The translations under genes were made by a program, and so were the position numbers. This document shows, in pieces, positions 45,374 to 56,110 of a stretch of DNA of 64,000 nucleotides. Positions within the stretch are counted from its first letter, which is position 1; every line of letters starts with the position of its first letter. Location of the stretch: positions 558,001 to 622,000 of the forward strand of contig NC_049562.1 in the NCBI RefSeq assembly GCF_013368755.1. Reading direction: 5' to 3'. This stretch comes from Talaromyces rugulosus (Eukaryota > Ascomycota > Eurotiomycetes > Eurotiales > Trichocomaceae). The notes beneath the pieces were generated by a model. That model was not told the DNA's origin. It did no database searches and was given only the letters and a program-made list of their open reading frames with translations.

Positions 45374-47071
45374 ATGGCAAACGAATCTTTCTCTCGAATC
45401 GAAATATCCTGTCTAGAAGCCCGGCCACAGTCCATTCGTCTTCGCCAGAATCTATTTCATTCTTTACACTCGGCCCTCAAATCATCCGAGCAAAGCATCA
45501 GGGACACTATCGCCGAGGATACCAACCATGGCGACTGGGATATCAATCTCGAGTATACACTAGCAATCGCCGAATTACGTGCCCATTACGACTCGTTGGA
45601 CCTTGAGGAAGACCGCAAGAGCAATAAATTGGTGGATAATCCACAGGCAACGACCGGTGTGGGCATTGTCTACATTATTCCTTCGAAGCAGAACCTATTT
45701 TATTCGGTCATCTCGGCGCTTACAGCGGCTCTAGCAACGGGGAATTGTGTCATTTTGGAGGTACTTTTAATTATCTGTGGAAAATTGCCAAAGCAATTAA
45801 TTTGCTAAGAATGGATCTAGCTACCTACAACACTGACGCGGGTCTCTGGGATATTACGTACGATATTGCCCCAAGCTCTCGACGCGGACGTCTTTGCAAT
45901 TGTTAGCACCAGGGTATCCAAAGAAAGTCTCTCCAAATGTCGTATTTTGGATCAAACTAGAGATGTCAGTGATGCAGGGGATGTTGCTGACAAGGTCGAC
46001 CACAAGTCCACACAAGTGCCGTTCACAAAGGTGGTAGCAGTCGTAGATCGATCTGCAAACATATCTGATGCTGCCTCAATCATTGGCGCATCGCGAGCTG
46101 CCTTTAACGGCCAGTCTGACTATTCTCCGGGTCTCGTACTTGTTAATGAGTTTGTGGCTGATGACTTTTTGTTCCATCTTTCCCAAGCCATTATATCCCC
46201 AATACACGGGGGAAAGGCAATTTCAAAGTCTTCACGCCAGTCAAAGGGAGTCCGAGACGGTCTCAACCAACTACAAAGTGAGCTCGAGAGGAACGACAAC
46301 CTGAAAGTGATTCTCTCCGGTGAAAATGGAAGCATTGTCGAGATCCGAGATCGGTGAGTCGGAACCAAAAAACTGGAATACTACGATCCTCTACTAACCT
46401 TTGATTTTCTCATAGAACACAAATAACGGCCGGATGCCAACTTGATGGTCGAGTTATTACTATCTATCGAATCACCAGCTTAGACGACGCTATTGACTTG
46501 TGTAATGGGTAAGTTGCAACAATCCGCCCCGACTCTCTTATTTGCAGGTCATTAAGTCAGTCGAACTAGGGCCCAAACTCCTCTAGAAGCATCCTATGTT
46601 TTTGCAGCAACAACTGAAGGAAATTACTTGTCGCGGTTCATTGATGCACGAATCTCATTTGTCAATCATATTCCTTGCGAACTAATGGGTACTTCTATTG
46701 CTTCAACTTATAAAACCAACCCCCTTACTTACAAGTTAAAAGTTGGTCCCTTTGCGGCAGAGCATCCGACAATCGCCCCAGGTGTATTCCCACGATACAA
46801 CCCTGCATTGTTCCGCAGTCCTCGTCCAAGGCTCGGCCATGCCTCACAATTGACTCTTCTATGTCAAAGGTCGAAAGCCTCAAGGTCTACGAAGGAGCTT
46901 GATTCGTGGAGTCGGTCTATACTACAGGAAGCCCTTCCGCCTACCAAACAGGGGAGTGGCGCTGACGTTGGCTTCTTTGATCAGGCATTCATCCTAGTTG
47001 GTATTACTGTTATTTCGGTCATAGCAGGTGGTACATTTACCATGTATCGGTATGCAAAGCGTTGGCATTAG
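45374..47071 (+). CDS. Aldehyde-dehydrogenase-like protein without the catalytic Cys, tail-anchored
   Basis: Exons 45374-45760, 45821-46353, 46416-46508 and 46570-47071 encode 504 aa. The fold is that of class 3 ALDH: FYSVISALTAALATGNCVILELP matches the substrate/NAD region, and ISDAASIIGASRAAFNGQSD aligns without gaps to the stretch that in active enzymes ends in Asn-x-Gly-Gln-x-Cys. Here the Cys position is Asp229. The LELGGK block with the general-base Glu is also unrecognisable (STQVPFTK). The C-terminus carries a hydrophobic span (AFILVGITVISVIAGGTFTMY) and a basic tail, as in fatty-aldehyde dehydrogenases bound to membranes. By this reading it is a pseudoenzyme and may serve as a binding or scaffold protein. 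All four exons join in frame, so it is not simply a decayed gene. A different catalytic use of the Asp cannot be excluded. Confidence 0.78.
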
Positions 47072-47298
47072 AACGATTCTAGATTGTAGACATAGTTTGC
47101 ACTCAATATTTCAATATTATTGTTGATTTTTTAAAGTGATAAGAATCGAATTCGAGATACGGTAGTCTTTATGTAACTATTGAAAAATAACTTAAGATGG
47201 TAAAGAGGATAAGACACATATTTATTCAGTTTCAATACAACATATGTCAATATACGGTTCGATATCTTTTTTGACCAATTTTAATAAATATCAACTAG

Positions 47299-48338
47299 CT
47301 ACGCGGCGATTCCAACCATCCTCGGACGGAGAATTTTCTCTTTTCTGTCCTGACCCTCCTTGACCTTATGAATACCAGTCCGGTACGACCCAAACGTGAA
47401 TTGCGAGTTACACATATTAACCAGCTCCCAAGTTTCCGCCGCCAAAACATTCGGGTCTGCCTCATCTTCCCAGTCACCAGCAGCCCCCGCCGCAAACAAT
47501 GCAGGCATCCAGTGATCATCCGTGGCTTGAGCCTCGCGGTATGCCGGGTGCTGCATAAGCCGAATCATAGCTTTCCTCAACGCGGGTCCACGGTTTTGAG
47601 TCACCACGTCCTCGGTGGCTTGTCTAAAGTCCAAAGCCCATGACTCTGGTGGTCGCTCTTGGCCCAAGGACTCGCGGTAAAGCAGCATATCAATCCAGTT
47701 ATTTCGGTACAGGTTGTGCACGGCGCCGCCAGTGCCGATTAATAGGTATTTCTCCTTGCGGAGTGGTCGAAGTGTAGCCCCAACTTTAACGTGATACCAG
47801 GGGTCATAGCGAGCATTCATGGAGATTATGGTCACTGGTGGGCACTTTGTGAAATCCGGAAACATCTTGATCAGGACAAGAAATGTGTCGTGGATCCAGT
47901 CAAATGTTGGGTTTGGGCTGACGTTGAACCTCTCAGCCTTTAGCATGGATATGCAACGGTTTGCAGTGGCTAGATCGGGGTTGGGTACCCAGTCCTTGTA
48001 CAGCGAGGGAGTGACAAATGGGCAGGGGCTTTTGCCTGGGTTAGGGTTGGTGGCAACTTCAATCTTGTCGTTGAGACAAGCCCAGTGGGCACCCTGCTGA
48101 TATTAGTTACGCTGGTCTGTATTTGATGTGCTTCATGCACATACCATCATGATTATACCCTTCACATTCTGGGCGAGTGCTTCGTCGCCGCATTTCTTCC
48201 AGTAGTCGCCCGCTTCGGTCTCGGCTTCGAGCATGCGGGTGGAGCCGTGAGAGAAGAAGTGTACAGGAGTGATCTCTTATTTTCTTCAGTAATTATAGAG
48301 ATTCTAGAGTTGACGATTTAGGATGAAATCTTACCCAT
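47299..48338 (-). CDS. Extradiol ring-cleavage dioxygenase, LigB/DODA type
   Basis: Minus-strand exons 48338-48335, 48275-48145 and 48093-47299 encode 309 aa. The class III extradiol (LigB) fold is shown by VHFFSHGSTRML (His11), IIMMGAHW (His48), the FDWIHDTF block (His113), GTGGAVHNLYRN (His171) and ATDDHWMPALFAAGAAGD (His239). These histidines bind the non-haem metal or act in catalysis in DOPA 4,5-dioxygenase relatives. The enzyme should open a catechol-type ring next to its two hydroxyls. The first exon is only ATGG. The reading MEITPVHFFSHG is what the family start usually looks like, but a different upstream exon is possible. It faces the cupin gene across 369 bp with the promoter element at 48525. 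With the FAD hydroxylase it could form a hydroxylation plus ring-opening pair. Confidence 0.83.
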
Positions 48339-48707
48339 ACTGATGATCTAGCGGTAGATCAAGTGTAAGGCTGTCAGACACAGATACCGACAGTGTTTGA
48401 GCCAGCCAAGTCGAGCCGGGATCTAAAATATTTGGACCAACGTGAAATCTCAAGGTAGTACTTTGTCCCAATATGCGATGTCATGGGAGCATTTGCGGGG
48501 ATAAGGTCCGGAGATGGAGCAGGCATGGGGTTCCGAGTGGCCCCAGTCCACCGGTTCCCCAGCTCCCCAGCTTCGACTTTCCCAATTAGGCAATTCTCAT
48601 TCCGCAGATCATTCGAAAGCATTATAAATAAAAGACGGAAAGTTTATTCTCTAGAAAGGATTAAACAACATTTGAAAATTATTTTCATCTTCCAAGTCAT
48701 TAAAAAA
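48339..48707. promoter_or_regulatory. Divergent promoter of the dioxygenase and cupin genes with cluster element
   Basis: The region holds ATGGGGTTCCGAGTGG at 48525-48540, roughly midway between the two start codons. A GGTTCCCCAGCTCCCCAG tract at 48553-48570 looks like further half-sites. Confidence 0.75.
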
Positions 48708-49301
48708 ATGTCCTCCCAGTCGCGTCCTGCATCAGAAGACCAGTTGTCCAAGGCTCTCCCTAGCCTGACGACGTATCTAACAGGCCACAATCCCTCAACA
48801 GGAAGTACCACGATCCAAGAAAAACGGCCAGCAAAATGGCAGCCAGTCGACAATAATAACATGGCTTTCAACGTCCCTTTCACTACATCAGAATTCCCCG
48901 TGTCCATGAACAACAACGTGGACATTGTCAAGCACGACGAAAGATTGCAATCCGGGAAATTGGGGATTGTCAACCCAGGCGGCACAGTGCTGCGCTTTGT
49001 AGACTTTGCACCCGGGTTTGAATCTGCGATGCATCGGACCAGGAGTCTTGATTATGGGATTGTGGTTGAAGGGGCGATCGAGCTGATTCTTGATTCTGGC
49101 GAGAAGCAGGTCCTGCACCGAGGCGATGTGTGTGTGCAGCGGGGCACAAACCATGCGTGGAGAAACCCGAGCGAGACGGAGTGGACACGGGTGGTCTATA
49201 TTCTACAGGACTCGCAACCGGTGGTGGATGTGGGAGGAAAACCTCTGAGAGAGTACTTGGGCCGAAGCGCAGGGGAGATTCCGGCCAGTGGGAATGATTA
49301 G
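48708..49301 (+). CDS. Single-domain cupin protein
   Basis: A single exon encodes 197 aa. A cupin_2 barrel covers about residues 95-165: FVDFAPGFESAMHRTRSLDYGIVVEGAIELILDSGE, then LHRGDVCVQRGTNHAWRNPS. The usual metal-binding set is partly kept: His in SAMHRTRS, Asp-Tyr in place of a second His, and His in TNHAWRN. Proteins of this kind occur in many fungal biosynthetic clusters and are thought to isomerise, hydrolyse or oxidise intermediates. The exact reaction is not predictable. The ATG at 48708 was chosen from context (AAAAATG) and because it sits just before a Ser-rich start. The same frame is open upstream to 48483 and overlaps the promoter element, which argues against the longer version. 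It is the right-most gene of the cluster. Confidence 0.85.
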   Translation: MSSQSRPASEDQLSKALPSLTTYLTGHNPSTGSTTIQEKRPAKWQPVDNNNMAFNVPFTTSEFPVSMNNNVDIVKHDERLQSGKLGIVNPGGTVLRFVDFAPGFESAMHRTRSLDYGIVVEGAIELILDSGEKQVLHRGDVCVQRGTNHAWRNPSETEWTRVVYILQDSQPVVDVGGKPLREYLGRSAGEIPASGND

Positions 49302-50663
49302 TCTTTGACTTTGTCTGCTTTGCAAATTTATAACGAGTTACAATCTTGTCTACTATGTATTTGATAATTGAACAGTCGTTTGTTAAAGTTGACAAGTATA
49401 CATGGGATAGGGCAAGGGTTAGGGTTAACACGGCCGACAAAGCCATTCTAGTCAAATACACCGTGAACTAGGCATCAATTTATCTCCCATCTTAGAGTTT
49501 CCTGTAGATGCAGCTAACAGCTCGCAAATTACCAGATTATAACCGAGACAGACAAATGTGTGCGGAATCATTCCGTCACAAACCCTTACAGATATATTTC
49601 AGATTTCATGACGGAACGTGTATCATCACGGTATGATACAGTACTGCATGAAACCCCATAGACGTGATAGCGAATCGAAAACACCGTAACCAGATTTAAA
49701 TTAATTCTCTAGAAAACCTTGTAAAACCATATTATCAAAGTCTCTACTACTAATCGTTACAATTACTAGATCTACTCACTTCCATTGCAAGTTTGAACCC
49801 CCAGTATTTCTCACAGTAATCATTGTCTGCGATTTCCAAGACAATGAAATGAAGTGGGTATACGAAGGGGCCGAGATTAAAAAAAAAAAAAAAAAAAAAA
49901 CGATACTAATCATAATCATAGTCATAAAAATGAAAATAATACTCGTATTCATCTTACCTCAACTCTAGGCTTGGGGCGGTGGCGGTAGGGTATGCATGTA
50001 TGGGAGCCTCGGCGTTCAATAAGCGTCTAGGCTGACCATATATTGCTTGCTATGGTCGCATCGACATATGCAAGGTAAACACCCTCAGATAAAATATTTG
50101 TACAAAAAAAAGTGTTGAAGGCTTATTATTAACACCATGCAGTCGCAGTTACAACACAGCGAACATGTATGTATGTGCACGGCGCAGTGGCGCAGCAGCT
50201 AGTGCCACCAAAATCCGCAGCAGAACAACAACTCCCCCCCCCCGAATCTATCCATTGCTGCATTTCAGCTGAAAAAGAGCCCTTGTCAGACTAACCCCTG
50301 GATTCTACCCTGTAAAATAAGGAGTAAATCTACTGGGTTCTGAAAAACCAGGGGCTTTCCGCCACATGCAACTGTGTAACAAGACATACATCTATGTGTT
50401 CACCGACTATGGTGTTGTTTCTATTTTTGTAATTTCTCCCTTTTTTTGCCATCAAAGCTGGGCCATGTTGATGCTGATAAGAAATCAGAAAATTGAATAT
50501 TTAGAAGGGGTAAAAAAGCACCGTGAGGCTGTACAGGGCCGCGTATAATAGTGGCGTATACTTCTTGAGTCATAAAACTATTTCTTACTCCAGTATTCCT
50601 TGACTTTCGTCAAGGCGTTCTCAAGATTATTCCCAAGGCAGATTTTACTAAGTCCCCCCAAAA
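49302..50663. other. Intergenic region to the right of the cluster
   Basis: About 1.36 kb without a gene. It contains a 22-nt A run at about 49880-49901, a C run near 50236-50244, and GTTAGGGTTAAC near 49419. No promoter element of the ATGGGGT type was noticed, so the cluster boundary probably lies at its left side. Confidence 0.55.
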
Positions 50664-51232
50664 ATGGCAGACCAGAAGAACAAGTCCAGTACTACTACTG
50701 CTATTCCTCCTCGCAATGTCATCACAACTCCGGGGGTTATCATGACTTCTGGTAAATCGTCATCTGGTGACAACGCGTCTTTATTTCGTTCCAACTTTGC
50801 AAGTTCACCAGGCGGTGCAACGCCAACATCAGCATCGACATCCTCATCTACATCAACAACAGCAGCAGCGTTCTTTTCAAGAACATCCTCCATATCGCCA
50901 ACATCACCGTCGTCGACAATCCAATACGATCACGAAACATATCTCGAATTACTTGCCGGAAAGAGCCGGTCTGTGGAAAAGACAGCTAGTCAGGTATACA
51001 GGGAGGTGAGACTGCCCCTAGAAAAGGAAAAAAAAAAAAAAAAGCAAGGAAAGCTCAACAAAAATAGGAACGAGCGCGCAAGCTCAGTCTCAGAGCTCGG
51101 GATCCAGCAGTTCTATCAGGGCCTATTGACCTAGTGGACATGGGCGTGTTTTCGACTCAGGGTCACGTCAGCGAGTATCTGTACGGTGATGGGTATGCTG
51201 GGAAGAAACATTCGAACGGTTCTAGAAGGTAG
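50664..51232 (+). CDS. Small conserved fungal protein of unknown function
   Basis: Exons 50664-50993 and 51068-51232 encode 164 aa. The start MADQKNKSSTTTAIPPRNVITTPGV is followed by a Ser/Thr/Ala-rich low-complexity stretch. A conserved C-terminal half follows: YLELLAGKSRSVEKTASQ continuing across the intron into ERARKLSLRARDPAVLSGP, then DMGVFSTQGHVSEYLYGDGYAGKK. Without splicing the frame would run into a poly-Lys stretch encoded by an A-run in the intron and end early. Splicing gives a balanced, conserved-looking tail, so I prefer it. No enzymatic motif or membrane segment is visible. I think it is a conserved ascomycete family, but the function is unknown. Confidence 0.65.
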
Positions 51233-51443
51233 TTCTAGACGGTTAAAATGATTGAATGATTGAATGCTTGGCTCTTGATGATAATGAATTGATTATGTCC
51301 ACACCTATACTCCCGGTGCATTTGTATTAATTGGCTGTAGCAAGGCTAAAAATGAAGACGAAAGAGAGAGAAAATCAAACGTGAATCGGTCTCTTATAAG
51401 TATATTACCTATAACATGTACAACGGAGCCCAAATAGCAAACC

Positions 51444-53012
51444 TCACGATGCAATGTTGCTCCGGCCTCGAAAAGCGTCGTCGTCACCACCGCCCTCGCT
51501 GTCCATTTCCGATATAAATCGCTCCCAAGTATTGATCACGCCCTGGTAAAACTCAATATGCTGCTCGCCGAGCGCACCTAGACTATCTCTAAATTCAACG
51601 GCTTTGATGCGGTCAAAGTCGGCGACCTCGCGGACAACTTCCTCGTCAAACATTTCCGACGTCGTCTTTGCAGAATCCACCTCTCGCGTCAACTCGTCGA
51701 TGCGAAGCTCTAGTTTGCGGATCCGCTCGCGTCGAGACTGTTCATGGTCCACACCACGCATGTCCTCCATTTTCGATCGAAGAAAAGACGCTGGCGACGA
51801 GGTGAGCGGGTTCGAGGCATAGTATGATGAAGGGTTGTTGACGAGCGAGTCTCGGTCAGAAACCGCCTTGTTGCGGTATTCCACCAGTGCTTCAAAGTCC
51901 AGCTGCTTTTGCTCTCGCGTCTTTAACAGCGCCTTAACCGAGAGAATATACGCTTCCATATCGCGCAGTGAGCCGAGGTAGTTTTGGTCTGTATGGTCTT
52001 TGAGTTCCTTCATCCCCCGTGATGTCTCGTCCACAGACGCAGCAAACACTTGCAGTGGCATCTCCACATCCGGCTCCAGGGGAACCAGCTTGCGAAACTG
52101 CGTTGCCAAATCAGCATAGTCCGCCTCGAGATCGGCCTCGCGACGGGCCACACGGGCCACGATTTTTTCGACATGGGTCAGATCCTCGTCCAGCTTCTCT
52201 GCCTTTTCGCGCACCTCGATGAACCGCCTGTCCGGCTTGTGCACCTTGGTAAAAGCATTTACAAAAGTGTCGGTGAAATTGTCGAATATCCCGCCAGACG
52301 GCTCCGTGCCACCTCCGGTCGAGCCGCGGCCCCCGTGTAGCCGCATGTGAGCATTCCAGTCCGGGGACTCGAGAAAGATGGCCAGCAACGGCGCTCGCCG
52401 CAAGACCGGGTGTAGTGTAAGTCGCTTGATGAACCTGTGGAGAGACCACGAGCGGCGCTGCGTGAAATCAGGACCGAACCGATCGCCGGTCACATAGCTC
52501 TCGACTTTGTGCTTGTCCGGCAGCGGCGGAACGGCACAGGCGGGATATTCTCGGTAGAGGGTTTTGTAGAGGAAGAAGAAATCACGAAAGCGACGACGGA
52601 CGACAAAATCTGATTTTTGAAATGTCTTGAAATCTGTCTGTAGGAGGAAATGTCAGATCAGCACACATACACACGATTACATAGACAACATAAGAGTTGC
52701 TTCATAGCAACATACATGAGTAGTAACGAGATACGAAATGTAGGCATCTTTCGTCCCATCGTTCTCCTTAAGCGGCGAATCGACTGCACACTCCAAGACA
52801 CCGTCTCCAATACCAGCCAGGTCGACCGGGTCTGCCAACGGGCCCGCCTGGGTTTCGTCTTCAGCTGTGCTCATCCGGCGCTTCCCATTGACGTCGGGGC
52901 CGGGGGGAACAGGATCTTCAGAGTCGGTGCCTGCGGTCGTCGGCCGTGAGGCGTCGCTATGGGCATCATTCCGCCAGGAGACGTTATCAAAGTCATCGTT
53001 AAAATCGTCCAT
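51444..53012 (-). CDS. snx4: Sorting nexin Snx4 (Atg24)
   Basis: Minus-strand exons 53012-52716 and 52637-51444 encode 496 aa. Snx4 is a PX-BAR protein that binds PI3P on endosomes, recycles cargo to the Golgi and supports selective autophagy. After an acidic disordered start (MDDFNDDFDNVSW) the PX domain shows AYISYLVTTHTDF across the splice, then the PI3P-binding RRRFRDFFFLY and PPLPDKH. The BAR region is long and helical (EVREKAEKLDEDLTHVEKIV, ERIRKLELRIDELTREVDSAK). The C-terminus ends in a Gly/Asp-rich tail. The order PX then BAR and the length match Snx4 better than Snx41 or Snx42. The 78-nt intron lies inside the PX domain. Confidence 0.9.
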
Positions 53013-53554
53013 GGCGGCGGTTCACTGGCCGTGGTGAGGTAGAACACCACCTCAGCGGCACCTCAGCGCGGGGTAGAAAGAGAGACAGACGCAGACGTGA
53101 AAGACAGAAGAGTAATGGGCAAGTCAGCAGCTGCAGACGCAGTTTCTGGGGCGGTTATGAGCGGGTGGTCTTAATGATACAGGAACGAGATGGTAGCTTG
53201 CGCTGTGGTGGGTAAGATGGAGTGCTTGATTGATGGAGCCTGCACTCGCTCTCGATGTCATGCGCTGATTGGCGCCCGGCCGCGATTGGTCCGCCGACAG
53301 CCAGTGCGTCATCGGACCCACTTCAACATACTAACTACCATCAGTATACGGGGTATATACTTCTTGTATAATGATAAGCTCTGTTGATTCAATCGTAATC
53401 TAACTACACAAATCAGAGCCATGCAATCAACAAGACTCGCTGACTGCCAAACGCCGCGTCAATTGACAATGGAACATGCCCATTAATGTACATCAATGCA
53501 CCCAAAAACTGTTTCTTTCCAAAAACGAATATACACCCAAATTTTCTCCAAAAA
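53013..53554. other. Intergenic region between snx4 and kexB
   Basis: 542 bp holding the snx4 promoter on the left and the 3' flank of kexB on the right. ATTGG/CCAAT-type boxes occur near 53269 and 53283. No gene is seen. Confidence 0.55.
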
Positions 53555-56110
53555 TCAAGATTCGGCCTCATTCTTGTGCTGCATCTTCTCGTTGAACGCG
53601 CTGGGCTGGTCTCGGTACATGTCTTCCTCATCTTCGCTCAGAAGTTCCTCTTCACTCTCCTCGGCAAAGGCGTTGTATAGCTCGCCGCCACGGCGTTTTC
53701 TTCCGGTGCGGCCGGCCAGCGGGGCTTCAGCGTCGTCGTCGTCTTCGTCGATGATTTCAAACTCATAGTCGTCGTGCGGGTTGTTGCGCAAACGCTTGCG
53801 GCGTTGGACCTGGAAGTAGATGCCCAGTCCAATGCAGAAAATCAGAATTAAGCTAACCGATGCGTATATCCAAATCTGTGTGTGAGGTTTGGTGCCAAAG
53901 GTTGGCAAAAACGACGGCAGAAAGCCGTCCGATGCGACAGCAGTGGGTACCACTGAGCCTGTGGGAGTGAGCTCCTCTTCAACAGGTGTCGGAGGCACAG
54001 CAGGTGTTGTTGGCTTAGCAGGCGCTTCGCTGGGCTTCTCGTTGACGGGACGATCGGCGTGGTCGGTTGCAGAAGCCGGCGGTGTGGTCTTAGTATGTGG
54101 TTTGATGCTGACCGTAGCGTATTGGGCGTCTTCGATATTATGATCATCTTCGTGTTCGTCGGCGAGAGGGTGAGGCAGCTGAGATTCCGCGTCGATCGAT
54201 GAACCCCAGAGAGTCAAGCGCCAGTCAGCGAACACACCTACCCGTTCGTTGACTTTGGTGTCCTTGACGACAACGCTCCAAACACCTTCTCCTGACTCGC
54301 CCCTAAAAGTTTGTTAGTTTTATTTTATTTTCAACACAATCAGTGTCTGTAGATCTCACCAATGCGCGACAGACATGAATGTCCAGTCTTCGTAGCCAGA
54401 GTCGGCCTCATCACTCTCTCTAGGAATGCTCAGATGGCTGACGATGCCCTGGGGGCCTCGGAGTTCCACGCTTAAGTCGCCTCGCCGCGTGTGGTTCACG
54501 TTCATAGTGACAGTGATATGTTCCAGACTTTCAAAGTTTGCCTGCTTCAGCATATCCGAGGTTATGTCGAAATAGCTGGCCAGCCCTTGGTCTCCCTCGG
54601 GAATTTCTTTCTGAACGCGCAACCAGGGAGAAGTGTACCAAGCTTGAGGTTTGACCAGCTCCCAAGTTTTGGCCTTTTGCACTAGGGAATACGTGTCAAC
54701 CACGCCATATCCGAACTGATGGCTAAACTCCTTTCCAATTGGCGTCATCTGGACCTCGTCACCATCGGCGTGTACGGGAACTGCAGTCTCAAGTAGGAGG
54801 TATTGAACGTCACGCCAGGTCAAATCAGGCCGGATGCTTAGTACCAAGGCTATAGCACCAGCAGCAAGCGGGCCAGCCGCTGAAGTACCGCCGTGTCTTT
54901 CGGTGCATTTCTGGCCAATGTCTGTCGTGTAGATAGCATCGTTACCACCACTGCTGTATGTAACGACAAGCTGTGCCGAGCAGGCCTCGGAATATGGTGG
55001 ATGGTTTCCTAGGCGGTCAATGGCTCCAACAGTGACACTGTAAATACTGTTCGTGTATCCGTCAAAATTGCAGTTATCATCGCGAGCGCCACCATTTCCG
55101 GCGGCAAAGACGTAGATGGATCCTCGGCCGTCGCGTCCATTCTGGATACCATTCATCATGGCCCGCTTGACCAGGGCATTGGGAGCATCCATGGTCTGGC
55201 CGTCGTCGCGCGGGCCCCATGAACACGAGTAGATGTGATTCTGCTGGAATCCGTAGTTTATGGCTGTTGCCTCGTCGGCATCGTCAATAGGCTTGGAAAG
55301 AATGCGGATGCCGGCAACTTTGCTGTCATAAGCCATACCAACGCCGCAAACATCGTTCCGGACGGCGGCAATCTCACCGGCACACCTGGTGCCATGTTGA
55401 TCGTCGGAAAGTCGTGGGATGGGGTCGGGCAGGTTGTCGTTGAAGTCCCAGGATCCTTCGGGGAAATAATTGTCTTTCAAATCCTCGCTGTTCAGGTCCA
55501 AGCCGTCGTCGACAATGGCGGTGACCACGCCCTTGCCGGTGATGCCTTCGAGCCACACTCCAGTTACATTCAAGTCATTTCCTACTTGAATAGAGTTGAA
55601 TAAATGCCACTGGCTGCCAAACAACGGATCCTTGATGGCCAGGTCAGAGGCAATACGCTTTTGCCTGGACACGGCTTCCCCCTCTGGTGACGCTGCCTCT
55701 TGTCGCACATGTTTTTCGGGAAAATCCACAGGCCCCCTCTTGTGTAAACGTTGCTTCAGCGCAAGCTTCTGCGACCAGAGAACGCCGTCGTCGAGTCCAT
55801 CGTCTCTCTTCTGCAGGAGGTTGTCGTCATCGCCACCCCGCCGGCGCAGTTTTCGCTGCACCCGGAGCGCTTCCAGCAGTGTTTCGACTGCAGGACCTTG
55901 TTCCCGGTCTATGGAGAATTTGTGGTGTCCCTCCAGATTTCCGATCTGGCCTTCATGGTGGGCGCCCAGAAGGCTAGCGATATACTCGGGGGGTATTGAA
56001 TCATCGAGATGGATGGCGAAAAAGTCGTGGGTATCGTAGGTACGCGGAACAAGCTGTGCAAGGGAGGTCGACAACAGGAAAGACAGCGCGGCAGTTTTGA
56101 AGCCGCGCAT
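53555..56110 (-). CDS. kexB: Kexin-type furin-like processing protease
   Basis: Minus-strand exons 56110-54360 and 54302-53555 encode 832 aa. Kexin cuts after dibasic sites (Lys-Arg) in the late Golgi to mature secreted proteins. A signal peptide (residues 1-19) and propeptide end at SRQKR (149-152), a likely autocleavage site. Earlier KR pairs also occur. The subtilisin triad is Asp201 (AIVDDGLD), His239 (DQHGTRCAGE) and Ser410 (GGTSAAGPLAAG), with the oxyanion Asn339 in AAGNGG. A P-domain follows (about 470-610: TVTMNVNHTRRGDLSVELRGP, then WSVVVKDTKVNERVG across the intron), then a Pro/Thr-rich stem, one membrane span (IWIYASVSLILIFCIGLGIYF) and an acidic cytosolic tail with YEFEII, a plausible Golgi-retention signal. 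The exon join restores W-G-E-S-G-E-G-V-W, the expected P-domain sequence. Confidence 0.94.

Noticed and set aside
48483..48707. Longer cupin reading frame starting at 48483
   Set aside because: It would put the promoter element at 48525 inside the coding region and adds a segment unlike cupin starts. ATG 48708 has a better context.
49302..50663. CRISPR arrays, rRNA, tRNA or intact transposons anywhere in the window
   Set aside because: No repeat-spacer pattern, tRNA B-box with cloverleaf, rRNA stretch or transposase was recognised by eye. A tRNAscan and repeat search would be needed for certainty.
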